A DNA stretch of 64,000 nucleotides, taken from the NCBI GenBank assembly GCA_023159155.1, contig JAJNNX010000002.1:2232001-2296000 (forward strand), given 5' to 3'. Every line of letters starts with the position of its first letter. The stretch's first letter is position 1. Shown here piece after piece: positions 59,225 through 64,000 of this stretch. Made by a program: the position numbers and the translations under genes. This stretch comes from Ustulina deusta (taxonomy: Eukaryota; Ascomycota; Sordariomycetes; Xylariales; Xylariaceae). The notes under the pieces are model-generated. The model did not search any database, was not told where the DNA came from, and was given only the letters and a program-made list of their open reading frames with translations.

Positions 59225-60849
59225 CTAAATATTAGTTATTTAAAAATTTGATTATAAATTTTTTTAAATTAAAAAAAAAAAAATATTAATAAGATCTATT
59301 ATAATTATTAAAATAATATAAAGATTTTATAGATTATTTATTAAAAGATTATTTTAAGTAAGCAGAATTTATTTATTTATAAAGCTATAAAAAAATAAAT
59401 ATTTAAAAAGAAGTACTTAAAAGCTTTTTATAAAAAAAGATCACTTTAGATTATATATAAGTTTATATTTATAAGTTTAATAAATATAAATATTATAAAA
59501 AATATAAAGCTTATCTAATAATATAAAGAAATTAATAGCTAAATAATAACTAAAAAAATATTTATACTAATATATTAGTAAAAAAATCTTTTAAAATATT
59601 AATAGTTATTACTATTAAGTTTGACCTAGAATTTAAATAATATAATATTATAAATATTTTTATAAATATTAAATTAAATAAAAAGATTTATATATATATG
59701 CCTTTAGACTATTAAAAGCTAAATATAGTAGTTAAACTACTATAAGCTTTATATAAGTTTTAAAAGTTTTTTTTGTTATAATAAAAAAAGCTTACTAAGT
59801 TATTATAAAAAATAAGCTTTAAACTAATATTTTATAAATCTTACTACTACTTTTTAAAAAATATTTTTTTATTTATATATATTAATAATATAGTTATAGC
59901 GTATAAGTAAAAAAACTAGAAAGTTATAAATAAAGCAATTATTATATTTAAAATATACTATAACTTTATTAGAAATAAAGACTTATAATAGTTTTTAGGT
60001 GTTAAAATAATTAGAAATAATTTTTTTTTTTTTTTTTTTAGCTTTTATAAGCCTTTTATATTAAAAAGATTGTTAAGCTATAAAATACTATAGCTATAAT
60101 TTATATAATTATTTTAATAAAAACTTAAAAGCTTTTTTTATATAAAAAAATCTTTATATTTGCTAGTATTAAGCATTATTAATAAAAAATAAAGTTAATT
60201 TTATATACTATAGTAATAATATGCCTAAATATAATGTTTAAAGTTTTTAAGCTTATATAATTTAATTATAATCTTTTTTTTAAGTATTACTAAACTACTA
60301 ATAAGCTTTTATTATATTTATTTTTTATATAGTATTATATATTATAATTTAAAAATAAGGATAATTTTGTAGTAATTAGCGATATATTTTTTATAAATAA
60401 TATTTTTAACTAAAAAAGCTTTTAAGCTTATATTATAAAGCTTTTTAAAGGAATAATCTGCTAGCAAGCTAATAAATAAGATATAATTATTATATCTATA
60501 ACTAAAGCAAAGCTTTTAGTTCTAGCCTAGGTAGCTAAAAAAGTAATATTTATTAACTAGCTTATTAATAAGCTTGGGGTAGTGCTATAGAATTAGCAAA
60601 TATAAATATAATATAATAATTAGCAAACTATAAGGCTTGTTATAAAAAAGGTAGCTTTATTATATACTAAACTATAGTATATTAATATTTATAACTATTA
60701 GTTCTATTAAAAAATTAAAAATAGAACTATTATAATAAAATATATACCTATTAATAATATAATCATTAATAGATTTATAAAAGCTTTATTTATACTAAAA
60801 TAAATAATTTTTTTAAAATAGCTTAGATTATATAAGCTTTTTAAATATA

Positions 60850-62476
60850 ACTAAAAAGTTTAGTAAAATATATTAATTTTTTTAAAAAAAATTAAAAACT
60901 TATTATTTAAAAAAGAATTTATAAAATAAAATATTTAAATATTATTTAAATATAAGTTATAAGTTTATAATATATTAATAAAAAGATTATAAAATGTTTA
61001 TATATATTTAAAAAGCTTTAAAGCTAATAATATAAAAATTTAACTATTTTAAAAAGTATTAATTTTATTATAAAGTGGCAAAAAGCTTATAAAAAATATA
61101 TATATATATTTTTTTTAAACAATAAAAAGATAGTATAGTATAGATTATAATCTATAAAGCTTAAATAGTAATATTATTAATATTTTTTATAAAAGCGTTC
61201 TAAAAGTAATAAATATAAAGCTTAATATTAGTAGAGCTATTTATAATTAATATTTATTATTAATTATTTAAAAACTTATTTATAAAAGTTTATATATATG
61301 TTTAGAAATATATTATAAGTACTACAACCTATTACTAAACGTTTTAACATAGTTGCTATCTAAGCAACTCTAAAAAGTACTATAAGTATATTACAAATAT
61401 AATATTTTTTAAAAATTTTTTAAAAATACTAGCTATAAGCAGGGACCGGCTTGCTATAAAAGTAAAGCATAGCTACAACTATAAAAAATAATAGCAGCAG
61501 GCATAATACTCCAGTTATTAAAAGCTTAACTAAATAAAATTAGTAGCAATATAAACATAACTAGAATAACTTAGCTAAAAGCTAAACAGTAAATGCTAAG
61601 CAAAACTAACAAAAGATTAGTTATTTTAAAAATAGTAGTAGTAGCAGTAGGAGCTTAACAAAAAAGCGTTAAAAAATAATAGTAGTAATAGTAATAATAA
61701 AAATATAATATACTAGAAGCTCTATAATAAATAAAAAATAAAACAGAAAATATATAAAAATATTATTATTATTTAATAATAATAATTTTAAACTAATAAT
61801 AAATTTATTAATTATTAATTTAAAAAGCAGTTATATATTATATTTATAAGTTCTAGCCTAGTTAAAAGCGCTAGCTACTATAATTTAAGCAGAAAAAAAG
61901 AAAAAAAAATATTATAATAGTTTTTTTTATATATATTAGTAAGCTTTTTATTAAACAATTTAAAACTTTTTTAAAACTTATAATAAAAATAATTTTTTTT
62001 TTTTTAATAATTAGTAATATACTAATAAAAAATAATTTTATAATTAAAACTAAAAAAAAGATTAGTATAGATCTTATTATAAAAAGGTAAAATGTTTAAT
62101 ATTTTAGTTTTAAAAACTTACTATAAAAATTTTATAAAAATTTAAAAAAAAAGAATAAAAAAAAAACTTTAGTAATACTAGGAGTAAGCTTATATATATT
62201 ATATTTATAAGCATACTTTTTTATAAATATTTTTATTTATTAAGTTATAAACATATTTTTTTATAAATATTTTTATTTACTAAGCTTGTTATATTATATT
62301 TTAAATAATTGTTTAATAATATATATAATATTTAGAACTAGCTTATATAATTATTTATATACTATATTAGTTATTTATATATTATCTATACTTTAATACT
62401 TATTTATAACTATTTTTATAGCTATAATAATATATATATAAAAAGAGTTACTAAAGTAATTTTCCTTAAAAAGGTG
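60850..62476. other. Post-pol segment of the retrotransposon, unexplained
   Basis: From the end of the RNase H-like reading to the 3' LTR there are about 1.6 kb. Part of it (about 61310-61720) has more C and less severe decay than its surroundings. No frame is recognisable. Confidence 0.5.
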
Positions 62477-62720
62477 TATTAGATTTGGCCTATAGCTAAT
62501 AACTATAAAAAAAGCTAATTAGGTATAGATAGCAAGATTACTTAGTTATATAAGCGTTATAGCTTAATAATATAGCTTAGTAAGTGTGGCTAGGCTATAT
62601 TTACTACCGAGCTTATAGATAAATATTTTATAGAAGCAAAATAGGACTTGAAAGAAATAATAATAAATAAGGCGATTTAAAGACATATATGCGGTACGCT
62701 CTATAACACTAAATCCAACA
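62477..62720 (+). repeat. 3' LTR (244 bp)
   Basis: Starts TATTAGATTT (mutated) and ends AAATCCAACA (intact), the mirror image of the decay seen in the 5' copy. Confidence 0.93.
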
Positions 62721-62725
62721 GAAGT

Positions 62726-62940
62726 GCCTATTGCTCAGACACTACACTACTTAAGACGACTCGAGGAGCGATTGAAGTTGCTTTTGTTACGCCAAGCCAG
62801 ATCTGAGTAAGCGGATAATTAGGACTTCTGGCTGTAATAATCACGACGCCCACGCACCTTCCTTCCTATTTATTATCCGTACGCTTGGAATTGTTAGTCC
62901 AGTGCAGCGCACACCACCAAAATCCTTAATAGCGCTAAAA
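62726..62940. other. Short un-mutated host segment between two AT-rich blocks
   Basis: About 215 bp of ordinary composition, presumably original host DNA right of the copia insertion. No gene seen. Confidence 0.6.
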
Positions 62941-64000
62941 TTAGCACTGTTCCTACAAAACACTAAGGGTCTAATTAGTAATACTTTCTAGTATAGCTAA
63001 AAAACTTTGCTAATATAAAACCTTACTACCCTGTTATAAGCTACTATAATATTTAAGAATACTATAAATATATATATAAGAATATTTATTATTAATATAT
63101 TAATGCGAGCTAACTTTAAACTAGCAAAACAAGCTAAAAATTAAATAATTAACCTATTACTAAAGCTAAAAATAGCCAGGAAAAAAATCAAAAACTTTTA
63201 CTTTATAATATATTAAACAAGTAATATATAAAAATTAATTATAAAAATAAAATTTGCTAAAAAGTTACTATATAATTAATAATTATACTAAATAATTTTA
63301 TATATTTATTTTAAAGTAATATTTAAACTAATTATAAATAGCTAGCTTATAATTATATTAAAATATTAAAATAATATTTTAATATATTTATATATATATA
63401 GTTTAAAAGCTAAAATATAGTATTTTTATAACTAGCTAGCATTTTAATACAAATAAAAATATTAAAATAACTAATATTAATATTAATAAAAGTATAATTA
63501 ATAATATTTTTATATATAAAAATAATAATAAAAATTATTTTTAAATTATTTTTTAAAACAACCCTATTAGTAGTTCTTAGCAAATATTCTAACTATAGTA
63601 CTAATACTATAGCAAATATTTAAAAACTATACAAAAATATTTATATATTTATTTAATTAGGCAAAAAAATACTATAATCCTAACAAAAAATAGCTTTTAT
63701 AGCAAAAATAGCGCTTTTAAAAAACTTAAAATTACTAATAAAAACTATTCAAAATATATAGCTTATAAAAACAAACTAAATAATTAAAATAATTAATCTA
63801 GTAATACAAAACAAACTATTTAAAAAATAAAATATTAAAATTATTAAATAAACTTTATAAGTTTAAATAATTAAGTTTTTTAAAAAATAAATAATATATA
63901 TTATTTTTTAAGTTCTAGTATTTATAACTAACTATATATTAAATATTTTAATAAATATTATATAAAAAATAATAATAATAAAAATTAAAATATAAACATG
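62940..64000. mobile_element. Start of a second RIP-degraded repeat, truncated by the window
   Basis: Composition drops abruptly to very AT-rich near 62940-63000 and stays so to the window end. The left edge may lie around GCGCTAAAATTAGCACTG (62932-62949), which contains a short imperfect inverted repeat. No coding motif could be read, so the class is unknown. Confidence 0.45.

Larger units (their letters stand above)
55083..62725 (+). mobile_element. RIP-inactivated full-length Ty1/copia LTR retrotransposon with GAAGT target duplication
   Basis: The element proper is 55088-62720 (7633 bp), flanked by GAAGT at 55083-55087 and 62721-62725. Both LTRs are 244 bp. The interior is extremely AT-rich, and differences between LTRs are transitions, as expected of RIP. 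Copia identity: on the plus strand a decayed reverse transcriptase box reads FIYINNIVI near 59872, then FLGVKIIRN near 59994. An RNase H region at about 60366-60760 reads AYIIKLFKGIIC, then TKAKLLVLA and LVIKKVALLYTKL, all in Ty1/copia order. Stops in this stretch sit where C-to-T or G-to-A changes could create them. There is no intact gene. The element carries a nested solo LTR, an 84-bp repeat array, and about 1.6 kb of unexplained sequence between the end of pol and the 3' LTR. Confidence 0.92.

Overview
The window reads as nuclear DNA of a filamentous ascomycete (Pezizomycotina, probably Sordariomycetes). The signs are short spliceosomal introns of about 50-190 bp with GTRNGY-type donors and CTAAC-like branch sites, a fungal gene set (Fun30, Pxr1, Bem3-type RhoGAP, DUF3176, DUF7707, GH17/18/53), and a right-hand block of extreme AT richness with transition mutations typical of repeat-induced point mutation (RIP). 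Gene models were built by hand from reading frames, splice consensus and remembered family motifs. The lineage below class level is not established.

Layout. Left (1-10 kb): a Fun30/Fft3-like SNF2 ATPase (+), a newly assembled three-exon coiled-coil gene (-), the G-patch ribosome-biogenesis factor PXR1 (+), and a small proline/charge-rich protein (+). Next is a 7 kb gene-poor stretch (10.2-17.2 kb) with microsatellites, a 30-bp hairpin and many AGGTACCTA-like motifs, in front of a three-exon Bem3-type PX-PH-RhoGAP gene (17.2-22.3 kb). Middle: a two-exon bZIP factor (+) converging on a seven-exon MFS transporter (-), a secreted GH18 chitinase (+), a 1005-residue amidoligase-family protein with a very large low-complexity insert (-), a DUF7707 secreted, probably GPI-anchored protein (-), and a short divergent kinesin-14-like protein (+). 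Then a run of extracellular or surface genes: GH53 galactanase (with a 5-nt microexon), a Cys-rich single-pass membrane protein, and a GH17 beta-1,3-glucanase (all +), then a DUF3176 membrane protein (-).

Right (55.1-64 kb): a complete but RIP-destroyed Ty1/copia LTR retrotransposon (55088-62720) with two 244-bp LTRs and a GAAGT target duplication. Inside it lies a GC-rich, un-mutated solo LTR (56895-57161) with its own TTTTG duplication, so it arrived after RIP had ended. A second AT-rich mutated block starts near 62940 and leaves the window.

How genes work together: PXR1 and Fun30 are housekeeping nuclear functions. Bem3 and perhaps the kinesin serve polarity and the cytoskeleton. The GH18, GH17, GH53, DUF7707 and Cys-rich membrane proteins act on, or sit at, the fungal or plant cell wall. 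No secondary-metabolite core enzyme, CRISPR array, tRNA or rRNA was recognised.
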